From Micromonospora aurantiaca ATCC 27029 (lineage in GTDB: Bacteria > Actinomycetota > Actinomycetes > Mycobacteriales > Micromonosporaceae), in assembly GCF_000145235.1 (NCBI RefSeq), contig NC_014391.1:2108001-2172000 (forward strand): a stretch of DNA of 64,000 bases. The letters are read 5' to 3'. Positions 17,213 to 25,015 of the stretch are shown piece after piece (within the stretch, counting starts at the first letter, position 1; each line of letters begins with the position of its first letter). Below the pieces are notes generated by a model. The model worked only from the letters and a program-made list of their open reading frames with translations. It searched no databases and was not told where the DNA came from. The position numbers were made by a program, and so were the translations under genes.

Positions 17213-17541
17213 CGGGTCGCCTCCGGAGCGGAGAGGTGCGTCTCCAGCGCGTCGAGGCGGTCGTCCCAGGCGCGGCGCTGCTCGTCGATCCACGTGCTCA
17301 GCCGGGTGAGCCGGTCGACGCGCAGCCGGCACGGTCGCCGTGTGCCCTCGCGTCGCTGCTCGACCAGGCCGCACCGGCGCAGGACGCCGACGTGGTGGGA
17401 GATGGCCTGCGGCGTCAGGTCGAACGGCTCACCCAGCTCGCCGACTGTGGCCTCACCACGGGCGAGGCGGGTCACCAGGGCGCGGCGGACCGGGTCGCCG
17501 AGGGCGGCGAAGGCGAGGTCGAGGTCGGGATCGGAGCGCAT
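17209..17541 (-). CDS. ArsR-family winged-helix repressor
   Basis: A 110-residue dimeric winged-helix protein: FAALGDPVRRALVTRLARG, ATVGELGEPFDLTPQAISHHVGVLRRCGLVEQ (recognition helix TPQAISHHVGVL), and a C-terminal helix. No Cys-Val-Cys metal site is present, so it is unlikely to be a metal sensor. It heads a three-gene operon with SRPBCC and SnoaL proteins and most likely represses it from the nested inverted repeats that start 13 bp upstream of its ATG. Confidence 0.92.
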   Translation of the reverse strand: MRSDPDLDLAFAALGDPVRRALVTRLARGEATVGELGEPFDLTPQAISHHVGVLRRCGLVEQRREGTRRPCRLRVDRLTRLSTWIDEQRRAWDDRLDALETHLSAPEATR

Positions 17542-17553
17542 GCCCTCACGCTA

Positions 17554-17589
17554 TCGCAAACAGCCATTTGTGCAAGCACCTGTTTGCGA
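17554..17589. promoter_or_regulatory. Nested inverted-repeat operator of the ArsR operon
   Basis: TCGCAAACAG at 17554-17563 and CTGTTTGCGA at 17580-17589 form a perfect 10-bp inverted repeat with a 16-bp spacer. Inside it CAAA/TTTG (17558-17571) and GCAA/TTGC (17573-17587) half-sites and the small palindrome GTGCAAGCAC make two overlapping GCAA-N-TTGC-type sites. This is the form expected for ArsR dimers bound side by side. It covers the likely promoter just before the arsR start. Confidence 0.6.
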
Positions 17590-17719
17590 AGTCGCCGCAC
17601 CCTTGTGGGTGGACCGGCCGGAACCCGGCAGCGGGGCCGGGCGTTGGGGGAGTGGCGGTGCTGTTTCGGGTGACGCCGCATCGGGAATTCGTCGGGACGG
17701 GCCCGGGACGGAGGTCGAC

Positions 17720-18463
17720 GTGAGGACACCGAGTCGCCGTAGACGGATGCTTGGCGCACCCCTGCTCGTCACCGCGCTGCTGGCCGGCGCGTGTGGCGAC
17801 GGCGGCGCGAACGACGGTGGCGCCGCGGGGACCACCTCGCCACCGGCCGCCGGCTCGACGACCGCGACGCCGTCGCCGTCGGCCTCGTCCGGCGGACGCG
17901 TCACGATTCCGACGTCAGCCTTCGCCGACCTGCCGCCGGAGCTGCGCAAGACCGACGCGCAGCCGATGGAGGTCACCGACGCGCTGCCCGGATTGTGCGA
18001 CCAGGAGTTCCGCAGCGGCGGGCGGTCGGTCACCGCGAGCGCCGCCATGATGAGCGCCTACAAGCAGCCCAAGGACCCGCCGGAGAACGTCCCCTACGGC
18101 ACGCTGCACCAGACCGTCTTCGCCTTCGAGGGCACCGGCGCGGCCGACTACCTGCGCCGGGTACGCGGCGCGGTCGCGGACTGCCGGTCGTTCCAGGCCT
18201 CGGGCGGCACCGTCACCGTCCGGTCCGAGCCGATGGCCGGAACCGGGGACGAGGCCCTGCTGGTGACGGTGAGCCGCCCGGCGACCAGCCTGGACGGCAG
18301 CCCGGCCGAGGGCCGGACCACCAGCCAGATCCTCGTGATCCGGGTCGCCGACGCGGTCACGGTCGTGCACGACCAGGGCTGGGAGGGCACCAGCAACGAC
18401 CCCGGCCTGGCCGACGACGTCGCCCGGTCCGCGGTCCGCGGCCTCGACTCCTGGCAGCGCTAG
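17720..18463 (+). CDS. Putative secreted lipoprotein
   Basis: About 247 residues. It starts with a basic VRTPSRRRRM, then a hydrophobic APLLVTALLAGAC. The AGAC could be a weak lipobox with the Cys near residue 25. A Ser/Thr/Pro/Gly-rich linker follows to about residue 65. The mature domain contains three further cysteines (LCDQEF, ADCRSF) and no motif I can name. It resembles sensor-like extracellular domains of actinobacterial lipoproteins in general layout only. The GTG is the most upstream sensible start; ATG 17747 would cut off the basic region. Confidence 0.7.
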   Translation: MRTPSRRRRMLGAPLLVTALLAGACGDGGANDGGAAGTTSPPAAGSTTATPSPSASSGGRVTIPTSAFADLPPELRKTDAQPMEVTDALPGLCDQEFRSGGRSVTASAAMMSAYKQPKDPPENVPYGTLHQTVFAFEGTGAADYLRRVRGAVADCRSFQASGGTVTVRSEPMAGTGDEALLVTVSRPATSLDGSPAEGRTTSQILVIRVADAVTVVHDQGWEGTSNDPGLADDVARSAVRGLDSWQR

Positions 18464-18533
18464 CGACGGCGGCGCGCCACCCGGGGGTGCAGAATGGACG
18501 GACCGCCGCGACCGTCGAGTGGATGGAGCCGCC

Positions 18534-19124
18534 ATGGCCGCACGTCCGGACGTCGTCGTCCTCGGAGCGGGGGTGAGCGGGCTCAGCACCGGCATCCGGC
18601 TGGTCGAGAGCGGCGCCCGGGTGCTCGTCCGCACCGCGGCGCCGTCCGCGCACACGACGTCGGCGCTGGCCGGGGCGATGGTCGGCCCCAATCTGTCCCC
18701 ACCCGGCGACATCGGCCTGCACCCGGTGCGCGGCCCCCGGATCGTGGTGCGCAACCCCGGCCTGGACCGGTTCTTCATGGAGGCGCCGATGGCGCCGACA
18801 TGGGCGTCGATCTTCCCGCACGGCGACCACGTGGTGCTCGGCGGCGGCCAGCGGCGCAGCGACGACACCACCCCCGATCCGGCCGAGGAGGCCGACGTCC
18901 TCGCCCGGTGCGTCGCGATCGAACCCGCCCTGGCCGCCGCCGAGGTCCTCGAACACCGCGTCGGGCTGCGTCCCGGCCGGGCGGTGCCGCGCGTGGAGGC
19001 CGAGCGGCGTGGTGACGCGCTCGTCGTGCACAACTACGGCCACGCGGGCAACGGCGTGATGCTGTCCTGGGGCTGCGCCCGCGACGCCGCGGCGCTCGCC
19101 CTCGGCCCGGCGCCCGCCGCCTGA
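18534..19124 (+). pseudogene. Internally deleted FAD-dependent D-amino-acid-oxidase homologue
   Basis: A 196-residue open frame that aligns by eye with both ends of the 314-residue oxidase at 27205-28149. It keeps the FAD-binding GAGVSG (residues 11-16), then jumps after about residue 60 to the region HPVRGPRIVVRNPGL, which matches YPARGHVLLVANPGL. It ends with YGHAGNGVMLSWGCA, matching YGHGGAGVTLSWGCA. About 120 residues of the middle are missing, including substrate-cap sequence and the NATGLAA part of the FAD fold. No stop or frameshift is seen, so it could be expressed, but it is unlikely to be an active oxidase. Confidence 0.6.
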
Positions 19125-19128
19125 CGGG

Positions 19129-19145
19129 GCCGCCGGTCCGGCGGC
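19129..19145. terminator. GC hairpin between convergent genes
   Basis: GCCGCCGG and CCGGCGGC pair across one base (functionally a 6-bp stem with a 5-nt loop). It sits 4 bp after the oxidase-like frame and 4 bp before the stop of the convergent DUF1801 gene. No T-tract. Confidence 0.45.
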
Positions 19146-19149
19146 ACGG

Positions 19150-19575
19150 TCAGGACACGGCGGCCCGCACCAGCTCGGTGATCTTCTTCTCCACCTCCGG
19201 GCTCCACTTCACCAGCGCGAACGACGCCGGCCACATGTCGCCGTCGTCGAGGTTCGCCGCCTCCTGGAAGCCCAGCGTCGAGTAGCGGTACTTGAACTTC
19301 CCCGCATCCTGGAAGAACACGACGATCTTGCCGGCCGCGTTGGCGTACGCGGGCATGCCGTACCAGGTCTTCGGCGACAGCTCCGGCGCGGCGGAGGTGA
19401 TCGTCATGTGCACGCGCTCGGCCAGCTCGCGGTCCTCCGGCGCCATCTGCGCGATCCGGTCGAGCACCGCCTGGAGGTCGTCGGCCTTCTTGGCGCCCTT
19501 CTTGCCCTCGGCGCGCAGCTCGGCCGCGCGCTCCTTCATCGCGGCGCGTTCCTCGGCGCTGAACCCGTCGGACAT
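19150..19575 (-). CDS. DUF1801 / YdhG-like protein
   Basis: A 141-residue protein. Its first 45 residues are highly charged and helical (AEERAAMKERAAELRAEGKK, split). A DUF1801 domain follows, with APELSPKTWYGMPAYANAAGKIVVFFQDAGKF in pieces and a C-terminal ITELVRAAV. The fold binds small ligands or iron in characterised relatives (frataxin-like in Bacillus), but function here is open. Convergent with the oxidase-like gene. Confidence 0.82.
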   Translation of the reverse strand: MSDGFSAEERAAMKERAAELRAEGKKGAKKADDLQAVLDRIAQMAPEDRELAERVHMTITSAAPELSPKTWYGMPAYANAAGKIVVFFQDAGKFKYRYSTLGFQEAANLDDGDMWPASFALVKWSPEVEKKITELVRAAVS

Positions 19576-19706
19576 CTCGATTCCCCCTCGTGGCTCGCGG
19601 TCCGCGTGGTGCCGACCGCCCGAGGACAACGCTATGGCGCGGCGGTCACGGTGCGCTTCTCGATTCCTGATCACCTGCCGGGACCACGCCGGCACGGCCC
19701 AGGCCC

Positions 19707-19712
19707 TAGCAT
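19707..19712 (+). promoter_or_regulatory. -10 box TAGCAT, leaderless start
   Basis: TAGCAT lies 7 nt before the ATG at 19720 of the double-VOC gene; no Shine-Dalgarno sequence. Confidence 0.45.
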
Positions 19713-19719
19713 CGCGGCC

Positions 19720-20457
19720 ATGGCAACGCGGCTCGTGCAGATCAACTTGAAGGCCCACGACGAGGTGGCGCTCGGCGGCTTCTGGGCGAAGGTGCTCGGC
19801 TGGGAGATCTCCAGCGAGGCCCCCGGCGTGACGAACCTCGAACCCGAGGGCTTCACCTACCCGGACCCCCGCTTCCTCTACGTCGACCTCGTCGTCTCCG
19901 CCGAACCGAAGACGGCGAAGAACCGCGTCCACGTCGACCTCGCGACCACCTCGGCCGCGCAGCACGCGGAGGTGGTCGCGCGCCTGACCGCGCTCGGTGC
20001 CACGCCCGCCGACGTGGGTCAGGGCGACGTGCCGTGGACGGTCCTGGCCGACCCGGAGGGCAACGAGTTCTGCGTACGGGAGCCGGACCCGCGGCACGCC
20101 GACACCGGGCCGATCGCCGAGGTGGTGGTCGACTGCGCCGACCCGCGCGCCATGGCCGGCTTCTGGAGCCGGGCCACCGACTGGACCGTGCACGAGGTGA
20201 CCGACCGGCAGGCGGTGCTGCGCTCCGCTCAGGACGTCGGGCCGTACCTGCGGTTCGTCCGCAGCACCGACGCGAAGACCGGCTGGAACCGCGTCCACCT
20301 CGACGTCCGCCCCTACCCGGGCGACGACCTGGACGCCGAGGAGGCCCGGCTGCTGGCGCTCGGCGCCACCGCCGCCGACCTGGGTGGGGCCGACATCCAC
20401 TGGCGGGTGCTCGTCGACCCGGAGGGCAACGAGTTCTGCCTGCTCACCCCGGGCTGA
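19720..20457 (+). CDS. Double-module VOC (glyoxalase-like) protein
   Basis: A 245-residue protein made of two similar halves of about 115 residues. Each half carries an entry segment (GGFWAKVLGWEIS / AGFWSRATDWTVH), an NRVHVDLA / NRVHLDVR strand and a terminal VLADPEGNEFCV / VLVDPEGNEFCL. This is the CFP30/CFP32-like actinobacterial type of VOC protein. Substrate unknown. A strong hairpin follows, shared with the convergent gene. Confidence 0.88.
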   Translation: MATRLVQINLKAHDEVALGGFWAKVLGWEISSEAPGVTNLEPEGFTYPDPRFLYVDLVVSAEPKTAKNRVHVDLATTSAAQHAEVVARLTALGATPADVGQGDVPWTVLADPEGNEFCVREPDPRHADTGPIAEVVVDCADPRAMAGFWSRATDWTVHEVTDRQAVLRSAQDVGPYLRFVRSTDAKTGWNRVHLDVRPYPGDDLDAEEARLLALGATAADLGGADIHWRVLVDPEGNEFCLLTPG

Positions 20458-20469
20458 CCCGCGGACCGA

Positions 20470-20503
20470 GGCGCCGGGCGGGTACGACCGCCCGCCCGGC
20501 GCC
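20470..20503. terminator. Bidirectional terminator hairpin
   Basis: A perfect 13-bp stem (GGCGCCGGGCGGG / CCCGCCCGGCGCC) with the 8-nt loop TACGACCG lies exactly between convergent stops. No U-tract, as is usual for actinomycete hairpin terminators. Confidence 0.75.
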
Positions 20504-20505
20504 GG

Positions 20506-20868
20506 TCAGGCCGGCCGGTTCTCCGCCCGGAACTCGTGGACCACCTCGATCGGCCCGACGAGGTGCCGGTTGAACTCGTCGAGCTCCTCGGCCGGCACCC
20601 ACAGCTCCAGGATGTCCCGGCCACCCACCTGCCGGACCGGGTAGCGGGCGGCGAACGCGCGCTCGACGTGGAAGCGCGTCACGTAGCCGGCGCCGGACGC
20701 CGGCACGTTCCAGTCCCGGGCGATCATGACGGCGTACTGCTCGTTGAGCACCGGGTAGAAGATCGGCTGGTCCGGCAGCCGCGGCGGCCAGGCCCGCCAG
20801 CCGGAGGCGCGGACGAGGTCGAGCTCCCGTGGGCCGGTCGGGCGCCACAGCGTCGTCGTCTCCGTCAT
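20506..20868 (-). CDS. ADP-ribosylation/crystallin J1-like small protein
   Basis: A 120-residue protein of a conserved actinobacterial type. It starts MTETTTLWRPTGPRELDLV and continues with SGWRAWPPRLPDQPIFYPVLNEQYA in two parts. It ends in the VGPIEVVHEFRAE segment. It is commonly labelled ADP-ribosylation/crystallin J1, but the length is far below a true ADP-ribosylglycohydrolase and no Mg-binding aspartates are seen. Biochemical role unknown. ATG 20868 follows an AAGGGATACGTG stretch that contains a possible ribosome site. Confidence 0.7.
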   Translation of the reverse strand: MTETTTLWRPTGPRELDLVRASGWRAWPPRLPDQPIFYPVLNEQYAVMIARDWNVPASGAGYVTRFHVERAFAARYPVRQVGGRDILELWVPAEELDEFNRHLVGPIEVVHEFRAENRPA

Positions 20869-21027
20869 CACGTATCCCTTCTGCCACGGTCGTGGCACCG
20901 TACCGGCGGCGCGCCGCGACCGGCCATCGGGTTTCGGCCGCAGAATCGACAGCGGGTGCGATGAGTTCGCGAAGCCTCGGCGGTCCACCCGTCGACATCC
21001 CCAGACAGACAGGTAGGGAGCACCGCG

Positions 21028-21642
21028 ATGGCCACTGTCATCTCCACGCTGTTCATCTCGGCCGACGGTGTCGCCGAGATCGACCCCGACTGGCACTTCC
21101 CGTACTTCGACGAGAACATGGGCCGCGCCGTCACCGAGGACTACGACACCTCCGACGTGCTGCTGATCGGCCGGGAGACGTACGACAGCTTCGCCGGCGC
21201 CTGGCCGGACCGCGAGGCCGCCGGCGGTGAGGACGCGCCGTTCGCCAAGCAGCTCGGCGACATGCGCAAGGTCGTCGTGTCCCGCCAGCCGCTGGAGTTC
21301 TCCTGGCGCAACTCGGAGCTGATCCAGGGCGACCTGGTGGACGCCGTACGGGCGCTCAAGGCCGACGCCGGCATCAAGGGCCTCCTCATCCCCGGCTCGA
21401 TCTCGGTGGTGCAGCAACTGCTCGCCGCGGGCCTGGTGGACGAGCTGCGGCTGCTGGTGCACCCGGTCGCCGCCCGCAAGGGCCGCCGGCTGTTCGACGA
21501 GGGCGACGCGCCGTACCACCTGCGGGTGGCCGCGACCGAGGCGTACCCGACCGGCGTGATCCGGGTGATCTACACCCCGGCCCCGGCGCCGGGCACTGTC
21601 GGCTACGACGACGTCAAGGACCAGGTGCCGGCCGGCAGCTGA
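21028..21642 (+). CDS. Dihydrofolate reductase family protein
   Basis: A 204-residue RibD/DHFR-fold reductase: MATVISTLFISADGVAEI, LLIGRETYDSFAGAWPDR, then LLIPGSISVVQQLLAAGLVDELRLLVHPV (given in parts) and a C-terminal VIRVIYTP. An AGGTAGGGAG ribosome site lies about 8 nt before the ATG, so unlike many neighbours this gene has a leader. Second member of this family in the window (the other is at 14262-14840); the two are not close in sequence beyond the fold motifs. Confidence 0.87.
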   Translation: MATVISTLFISADGVAEIDPDWHFPYFDENMGRAVTEDYDTSDVLLIGRETYDSFAGAWPDREAAGGEDAPFAKQLGDMRKVVVSRQPLEFSWRNSELIQGDLVDAVRALKADAGIKGLLIPGSISVVQQLLAAGLVDELRLLVHPVAARKGRRLFDEGDAPYHLRVAATEAYPTGVIRVIYTPAPAPGTVGYDDVKDQVPAGS

Positions 21643-21690
21643 CGACCACGGGGCCGCGGCGGGCCGGTGTGTCGTGAAAGGATCCGCCGC

Positions 21691-22590
21691 GTGCGTCGCG
21701 CCCCGCTGCTGCTGATCCTCGCGGCGGCGGTGTGCGCAGTCGCCCACGTCGTCGGCGTCCTGACGGCCGCACCGCTCTGGCGCGGCGCGGAGGTGCTGAG
21801 CCTGGCGCTGCTACTCGCGTACGCCGTCGCCGCCGGACTGCCGGCGCCGCGCTGGGCGGTGCCGGCGGCGCTCGTACCGCTGATCGTGGACGCGGTCCGC
21901 ACCATGCCGGCCGAGCCGGGCGCCGGGGACGTCGGCTGGACGGTGTACGGCAGCGACGACAGCGCCGTCGACCGGACGGCCGGCTTCGACGCGGCGCTCG
22001 CCGGGAGCTGGGCGGCGCTTGTCGCGGTGGCGGTGCTGCTGCTCGCGTACCGGGGTCGTGGCCGGCGGCGGCACCTGATCGCCGCGGCGGTCGCCGCCGC
22101 TCCCGTCGTCGGGTACGCGGCCGTCCGGGTCACCGACATCGGCGTCGCCGTCGCCGCCGGTACCCGGGTCGTGGAGACCCGCACCCGCACCACGCTGACC
22201 CGGGTGGACAGCCCGGGGTACGACCAAGCCGACGTCGTGCCCGCGCTCGTCCTCGCGGTGCTGCCGCCGCTGGCGCTCGCACTCGCCGCGCTGGCGCTCG
22301 CCGCGCTGCTGGCCGGACGGGGCCGGCGGCTCGCCGCGACCGGGGCGGCACTGCTGGCGGTGCTCGCGTTGCCGCTGCTCGACGCGGCCATCGAGGCCGT
22401 GCGCCTGCCGGTCTCGGCCGACGGCACCGCCCTGTTCGCCTGGTACGCCATCACACCCACGACCGCGATGCCGCAACCGATGACGGCCCTCGCGGCGGTG
22501 GTGGAGCTGGCCGCGTACCTGCTGCTCGTCGCCGGGCTGACCGGCGCGGACCGCGCCGCACCGGCGGTGCCCGCGCCGGCGGCCGGTTGA
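21691..22590 (+). CDS. Polytopic membrane protein, unknown function
   Basis: A 299-residue protein with about seven hydrophobic segments. Examples are APLLLILAAAVCAVAHVVGVL near the start, a segment around residues 110-125, LVLAVLPPLALALAALALAALLA near 190-210, and a last one at about 265-285. No transporter motif is recognised. The GTG at 21691 is chosen because AAGGAT stands 7 nt before it. It is convergent with, and 2 bp from, the last immunity gene of the toxin cassette. Confidence 0.75.
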   Translation: MRRAPLLLILAAAVCAVAHVVGVLTAAPLWRGAEVLSLALLLAYAVAAGLPAPRWAVPAALVPLIVDAVRTMPAEPGAGDVGWTVYGSDDSAVDRTAGFDAALAGSWAALVAVAVLLLAYRGRGRRRHLIAAAVAAAPVVGYAAVRVTDIGVAVAAGTRVVETRTRTTLTRVDSPGYDQADVVPALVLAVLPPLALALAALALAALLAGRGRRLAATGAALLAVLALPLLDAAIEAVRLPVSADGTALFAWYAITPTTAMPQPMTALAAVVELAAYLLLVAGLTGADRAAPAVPAPAAG

Positions 22591-22592
22591 CG

Positions 22593-23129
22593 TCAGGCGG
22601 TCGACTCCAGCTCGTCGAAGGCCATGTTCCACCACGACTCCGGCTCCGCGAACGCCACCGGGTCGACCGGGCGCAGGTCGTCGCGGATCGCCGCCGCCCG
22701 TGCGGCCCGTTCCCGCCCGCCCGGGTCGGTGGCGATGAGCTGCCCGAGCCGGTAGAGGAACTCCACGAACGCGGCGAACGTGCTGTTCACCGTCTCCAGG
22801 TTCGGCGTCTCCAGGTCGAGCAGGATCACCGCGCCGGTGCCCGCGTCCAGGCAGAACAGCAGCGCCGGGTCCTCCGGCGAGGCGCCGAGCACGACGTACG
22901 GGCGGGGGCCCTGGTCGCCCAGCTCGATCGACAGCGTGGAGAACAGCTCCACGTCGGGGACCGAGACGTCGACCGTGAACAGGATCGGCACCTCGACCGG
23001 CAGCGCGCCGTCCGGCGGGAACACCTCCGGCCCGAGCGGCCCGAGGATCGCGTCGAAACGCTGGTCGGGGAAGTAGATGACGCCCCGCTCACCCCACAGC
23101 GCGGTGAGCTGCTCCCGGGTCACGGTCAC
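22593..23129 (-). CDS. SUKH-4-like immunity protein
   Basis: A 178-residue acidic protein: opening TREQLTALWGERGVIYFP, the strand-rich middle PEDPALLFCLDAGTGAVILLD (parts), and a C-terminal PESWWNMAFDELEST, which is the pattern of SUKH-4 family immunity proteins. It is expected to bind and neutralise a nuclease toxin in the cytoplasm. The GTG start overlaps the stop of the preceding SUKH gene (GTGA). It is the last gene of a six-gene chain coupled by overlaps. Confidence 0.78.
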   Translation of the reverse strand: MTVTREQLTALWGERGVIYFPDQRFDAILGPLGPEVFPPDGALPVEVPILFTVDVSVPDVELFSTLSIELGDQGPRPYVVLGASPEDPALLFCLDAGTGAVILLDLETPNLETVNSTFAAFVEFLYRLGQLIATDPGGRERAARAAAIRDDLRPVDPVAFAEPESWWNMAFDELESTA

Positions 23130-23671
23130 GGCTGTGCCTCGTCCTCGTCGACCTCGTCCGCCTCGTCGAGCAGGCCCTGCCGGTCGAGGAACGCGTACCA
23201 CGCGTCGTCGTCGGTGACCAGCTCGGCGTAGCCGGGGCCGAGCACGTAGTAGTGCACGAACGAGTCGAGGTCGGGCGCCAGCTCCTCGAACGCGTCGCCC
23301 ATGAACCACTCGGTGCCGGTCGGCGGGAAGTACCACACCGCGCCGGTCGCCCGCTCCACGAAGATCGGCTCGTCGCTGCGCGTGCCGACGACCAGCCAGC
23401 CGGTCTTGTCCTGCGGGATGGGGGAGAAGTCGGGCGCGTAGTCGAGGAAGTACTGCACCCCGGCGAGCCGGCCGGCCGAGGCCAGCTCGAACGCCCCGGC
23501 CCGCAGGCCGTCGGCGGCGAGCAGCAGATCACGCAGGCCGGCCGGCAGCTCCGCCGGCACGTCACCGTCGTCGGCGGGCGCGCCGATCTGCGCGTACGCG
23601 AGACTCGCCGGCTCGTCCGCGGCCAGGTCGGCGCGGAGTTCGTCGAGAAGCTGCGCGAGATCGGAAGTCAA
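23126..23671 (-). CDS. SMI1/KNR4 (SUKH) family immunity protein
   Basis: A 181-residue acidic protein with the SMI1/KNR4 profile: LPAGLRDLLLAADGLRAG, then GWLVVGTRSDEPIFVERATGAVWYFPP (in parts) and SFVHYYVLGPGYAEL. It follows the HNH nuclease gene directly through a TTGA overlap, so the TTG start at 23671 is fixed by coupling. It is probably the cognate immunity protein. The second SUKH gene downstream may protect against related toxins or be a spare. Confidence 0.82.
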   Translation of the reverse strand: MTSDLAQLLDELRADLAADEPASLAYAQIGAPADDGDVPAELPAGLRDLLLAADGLRAGAFELASAGRLAGVQYFLDYAPDFSPIPQDKTGWLVVGTRSDEPIFVERATGAVWYFPPTGTEWFMGDAFEELAPDLDSFVHYYVLGPGYAELVTDDDAWYAFLDRQGLLDEADEVDEDEAQP

Positions 23672-24195
23672 TCCACTACCTCTATTCGGATCGGGGTTCC
23701 GTCCGGCAGATTCTGGATCTGCCCCCAGATCTGGGAGCCGATGTCCGTGTTGGTTCTACCATGCAGCAGCTTGAGGTTGTCGACGGTGTCCGGCCCGCCG
23801 AGCTGCAGTTCCCACACGTGGTCGGGATGGTAGTCGCTGAGCCGTTGACTGAGCCGGTTGGCGAGGTCCTTGTCGTGCGGCCAGTACTTGTCCCAGATCT
23901 TCTGCCGGATCCGGTCCTTGTAGCCGTCGGTGATGCTCTTGTCGCGCTGCACCGGGTTGGTGGCCTTGTAGAGCTTGCCCTCGTCGCTGAGCTTCTTCAG
24001 CGCGGCCATCTTGCGCCGGAACTGGGCGGTGGCGTGGAAGTCGCGGCGCTCCACCCGGACCACCTTGGTGGGCAGGCTCCGGTTCGGTCCGGTGACCCGG
24101 ACGATCGGCTTCTCCAGCTTCTCGACCGCCTTGCGGACGATCTTGCCGGCGGCCGGTTTCGCGGCGGCGCCCCGGCCGCGCCTCGGGCTAGGCAT
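23668..24195 (-). CDS. HNH-type nuclease toxin domain, free-standing
   Basis: A 175-residue basic protein. The N-terminal ~60 residues are Lys/Arg/Pro-rich (MPSPRRGRGAAAKPAAGK). The C-terminal domain has DYHPDHVWELQLGG (Asp125-His126), VDNLKLL with Asn140, and GRTNTDIGSQI with Asn149. That is the His-Asn pattern of HNH/Rhs-type toxin nucleases, which cut DNA of rival cells. In related polymorphic toxins this domain is the C-terminus of a longer secreted protein. Here it is a separate frame whose ATG overlaps the stop of the WXG100-like gene by 8 bp (ATGCCTAG). Confidence 0.75.
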   Translation of the reverse strand: MPSPRRGRGAAAKPAAGKIVRKAVEKLEKPIVRVTGPNRSLPTKVVRVERRDFHATAQFRRKMAALKKLSDEGKLYKATNPVQRDKSITDGYKDRIRQKIWDKYWPHDKDLANRLSQRLSDYHPDHVWELQLGGPDTVDNLKLLHGRTNTDIGSQIWGQIQNLPDGTPIRIEVVD

Positions 24196-24682
24196 CGAGC
24201 AGTCTCCCGATGACCTGGTCGATGAGCGCGCCGACGATCTCCCGGGTGATGATCTGGAAGATCGGGATCTCGGCCAGCGAGGCGCCGAACGTGACCACGG
24301 CGGTGGCGATCGCCTGGGCGACCTGGAACGCGAGGATGGCGAGCTGCACGATCACCGCGATCTTCAGCGCCAGCACGATCGCCGCGCAGATGATCAGCCC
24401 GGCGCCCAGCAGCATCGCCGCGGGCATGCTGTCGTGCAGCACGAGCGGCCCGTTCTGCTCGCCGCCCCACCACTTCTGGAACGCCGCGATCGCCGGGCCG
24501 ACGTTCTGCGTCCACACCTGCGCGGCGGCCGCGTCCGCCTCGCCGGCCGCCGCCCCGATCCGGCCGCCGAACTCCAGCCACGCCTGGCCCATCTCGAAGA
24601 GCTTCTCCTCGTCGGCGGCCGGCCAGGTGTAGCCGATCCAGCCGAGCGCGGTGACCAGCTCACCGGGTAGTTGCAGTCCCAC
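24188..24682 (-). CDS. WXG100-like toxin carrier with hydrophobic segment (CpnT N-terminal-like)
   Basis: A 164-residue protein. The first ~75 residues form a helical WXG-like hairpin (GWIGYTWPAADEEKL, AWLEFGGRI, WWGGEQ). A long hydrophobic stretch at about 88-131 could be two membrane helices, and a short amphipathic end follows. This is the N-terminal module of CpnT-like type VII substrates, which normally continues into a toxin domain. Here it stops at TAG and the nuclease starts in a different frame. GTG start at 24682, 3 bp after the WXG100 gene. Confidence 0.75.
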   Translation of the reverse strand: MGLQLPGELVTALGWIGYTWPAADEEKLFEMGQAWLEFGGRIGAAAGEADAAAAQVWTQNVGPAIAAFQKWWGGEQNGPLVLHDSMPAAMLLGAGLIICAAIVLALKIAVIVQLAILAFQVAQAIATAVVTFGASLAEIPIFQIITREIVGALIDQVIGRLLDA

Positions 24683-24685
24683 GGT

Positions 24686-25015
24686 TCACCCCAGCCCGCC
24701 GGCCAGCGAGCGCATGGTGCCCGCGCCGTCCTCGTCGACCCGCTCGTACGAGTCGGCCATCCCCGCGATGTCGGCGCCCGCGGAGGTGAACTCGTCGGCG
24801 GCCATGCCGAGGCAGTCGAAGATGTAGTTCGCCACCTCGGTGTACGCGATGCCGATGAGCGACCCGATGTCGTCGGCGCCCCACGGCTCGCCGTAGCCCT
24901 GCATCCGCGCCTCGAACGCCTCCAGCTCGCCGTTGAACCGCTTGGCCACGTCGGTGACGCCGCGCCCGGCGGCCCGGATCAGCGGCGGGTGCACCTCGAA
25001 GCCGCCGCCGCTCAT
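24686..25015 (-). CDS. WXG100-family type VII secretion target
   Basis: A 109-residue helical-hairpin protein of ESAT-6 type: helix 1 to about residue 40, a turn GYGEPWGADDIG holding the Trp-x-x motif, helix 2 to about 90. After it comes YERVD, fitting the YxxxD/E signal for type VII export. It probably dimerises with the downstream carrier or another partner and is secreted. No EccC or other secretion machinery is in the window. ATGA overlap with the preceding YbaB-like gene. Confidence 0.85.
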   Translation of the reverse strand: MSGGGFEVHPPLIRAAGRGVTDVAKRFNGELEAFEARMQGYGEPWGADDIGSLIGIAYTEVANYIFDCLGMAADEFTSAGADIAGMADSYERVDEDGAGTMRSLAGGLG

